DNA from: Bacteroidales bacterium UBA932
Lineage (GTDB): Bacteria > Bacteroidota > Bacteroidia > Bacteroidales > UBA932
Reading direction: 5' to 3'
Assembly: GCA_002293585.1 (NCBI GenBank)
Contig: DBDM01000190.1
Span: 42,073 to 48,667 of the forward strand
Length of the DNA stretch: 6,595 nt
Shown piece by piece: positions 5,376 through 6,595 of the stretch (position 1 is the first letter of the stretch; the number at the start of each line of letters is the position of its first letter). Below the pieces are notes generated by a model. That model was not told where the DNA came from. It did not search any database and saw nothing but the letters and a program-made list of their open reading frames with translations. A program made the position numbers and the translations under genes.

Positions 5376-6595
5376 ATGACTACTGTTTATCATCGTCGTG
5401 TAACGCGGGAAGTGACTATCGGCGGCGTGCCGATGGGCGGCGCACAACCTGTGCGTGTGCAGACCATGACAACCACCAATACCTTGGATGTAGCCGCTTC
5501 GGTGGCGCAATGTCTGCGCGTGGCCGATGCGGGAGCAGACTATGTGCGCCTTACCACGCAAGGTTTGCGGGAGGTGGAAGCCCTGGCGAAAATCAAACAG
5601 CAATTGCGGGCGGCAGGCTGTGCTATTCCGCTGATTGCCGATGTGCATTTTACACCGAACGTAGCAATGGCCGCTGCTGCCGTGGCCGACAAGGTGCGCA
5701 TAAACCCCGGGAATTTCGGGCACACACAGGAGGAAGCCGGAGAACAATTGGAAAAATTAATTGCCGTATGTCGTGCACATGATACCGTACTGCGCATCGG
5801 GGTGAATCACGGTTCGCTGGCGCAGCGCATGACGGAACGCTATGGCGACAGTCCGCAGGGCATGCTGGAGTCGGCTATGGAGTTCCTGCGCATTTGCCGC
5901 AAACATGATTTTAATGAGGTGGTGGTGTCGATGAAAGCGAGCAATACCCGTGTGATGACGGAAGCTTATCGCTTGTTGGCAAAGGCTATGGACGATGAAA
6001 AAATGAATTATCCGCTGCACCTTGGTGTGACGGAAGCCGGTGATGGCGACGATGGCCGTCTGAAATCAGCGGTGGGCATAGGTACGCTGCTGGCGCAGGG
6101 ATTGGGTGATACGGTACGTGTATCGTTGACCGAAGCGCCGGAACATGAAATTCCGGTGGCCAAAGCCTTAGTGCAGATAGCGCCGGAATACCCCTACGCG
6201 CTATGTTGTGAAAAAATCCCTGCCTTGGTGCGACATTATGATGTGCCTGCCCGCGAAGAATTGTTGTTGCGTATGGCTTGCGATGCAGGCCCTCTGTTGC
6301 TCGACGGTTGTGCCGGCGACTTTACATTCACGGCTAACGTAGGCGGAAAGCCCCTGGATAAAGCACAGGCCGACGAGCTGGCTCTGGCGCTATTGCAGGC
6401 AACGCGGGTGCGGTTCACCAAACCCGAATATATTGCCTGTCCCGGTTGCGGGCGCACGCTCTACGATTTACAGCCGGTACTGGCTGCCGTTAAGGCAGCT
6501 ACGGCGTCATTGAAAGGATTGAAAATTGCCGTGATGGGCTGCATAGTGAACGGTCCCGGCGAGATGGCCGATGCCGACTACGGCTATGTGGGCGC
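5376..6595 (+). CDS. ispG: 4-hydroxy-3-methylbut-2-enyl diphosphate synthase IspG (3' end outside window)
   Basis: IspG (GcpE) converts MEcPP to HMBPP in the MEP isoprenoid pathway, using a 4Fe-4S cluster, in the cytosol. Some 406 codons are present and the frame is still open at the window edge. The N-terminal TIM barrel shows VRVQTMTTT (26-34), LIADVHF, VRINPGN, LRIGVNHGSL, VVSMKASN, and LHLGVTEAGDGDDGR from residue 214, then VRVSLTEAPEHE. The cluster domain shows CPGCGRTLYDLQ (C355, C358), then MGCIVNGPGE with C389 and E396, the three Cys and one Glu cluster ligands. Wording such as TEAGDGDDG and CPGCGRT matches the three-domain bacteroidal and chlamydial lineage, yet only about 85 residues separate barrel and cluster domain. 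ATG 5376 gives the expected N-terminus YHRRVTREVTIGG. It lies 24 bp after the Fic remnant, and hand-counted GC near 57% contrasts sharply with that neighbour. Confidence 0.95.
   Translation, partial: MTTVYHRRVTREVTIGGVPMGGAQPVRVQTMTTTNTLDVAASVAQCLRVADAGADYVRLTTQGLREVEALAKIKQQLRAAGCAIPLIADVHFTPNVAMAAAAVADKVRINPGNFGHTQEEAGEQLEKLIAVCRAHDTVLRIGVNHGSLAQRMTERYGDSPQGMLESAMEFLRICRKHDFNEVVVSMKASNTRVMTEAYRLLAKAMDDEKMNYPLHLGVTEAGDGDDGRLKSAVGIGTLLAQGLGDTVRVSLTEAPEHEIPVAKALVQIAPEYPYALCCEKIPALVRHYDVPAREELLLRMACDAGPLLLDGCAGDFTFTANVGGKPLDKAQADELALALLQATRVRFTKPEYIACPGCGRTLYDLQPVLAAVKAATASLKGLKIAVMGCIVNGPGEMADADYGYVG

Noticed and set aside
5181..5747. Long minus-strand open frame (188 residues) across the Fic remnant and ispG start
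   Set aside because: It lies opposite ispG, whose motifs are unmistakable, and its translation has no recognisable domain or composition of a real protein.
5376..6595. Frameshift or disruption explaining the short IspG
   Set aside because: The frame is open throughout, all cluster ligands are present and family motifs occur in order on both sides of the shortened insert.

Overview
The window looks like a chromosomal segment of a Bacteroidota bacterium, with Bacteroidales the best guess. Supporting signs are a Bacteroidota-type outer-membrane lipoprotein with a Big_5/Ig-like domain, a small OMP_b-brl_2-type beta-barrel, a 67K-type SppA, an IspG of the lineage with an inserted domain, no clear Shine-Dalgarno sequences, and a promoter fitting the phylum-specific -33 TTTG / -7 TAnnTTTG pattern.

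Positions 1-4641 read as one compact plus-strand block: the 3' end of pgk (glycolysis), sppA (membrane protease), an Ig-like lipoprotein, and a small outer-membrane barrel. Gaps are 27 and 17 bp, followed by a 17 bp overlap, so co-transcription is plausible. The last three products belong to the envelope. The lipoprotein has a non-ATG start inside a short tandem repeat. Its His-rich tail, read one frame over, supplies the cluster of ATG codons at the start of the barrel gene.

Positions 4642-5351 differ in character. A 100 bp stretch (4641-4740) is only about 13% GC by hand count. It carries a near-ideal Bacteroidota promoter and two inverted repeats built on GTTTAAA. The promoter leads into an intact helix-turn-helix gene recognised as 'mobile mystery protein A', which is normally paired with the Fic-domain 'mobile mystery protein B'. 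The B gene is present only as a 58-codon remnant. Its first 11 residues are joined directly to the middle of the protein, and it stops before the Fic catalytic motif. This decayed Fic pair with a surviving regulator is the most unusual thing in the window.

Positions 5376-6595 hold ispG (MEP isoprenoid pathway), running off the window end. Its inserted domain appears far shorter than in typical three-domain Bacteroidota IspG. Only 24 bp separate the remnant from ispG, so the promoter of the mobile pair may now feed transcription into ispG.

No tRNA, rRNA, CRISPR array, transposase or integrase was seen. No gene-free stretch exceeds 300 bases.
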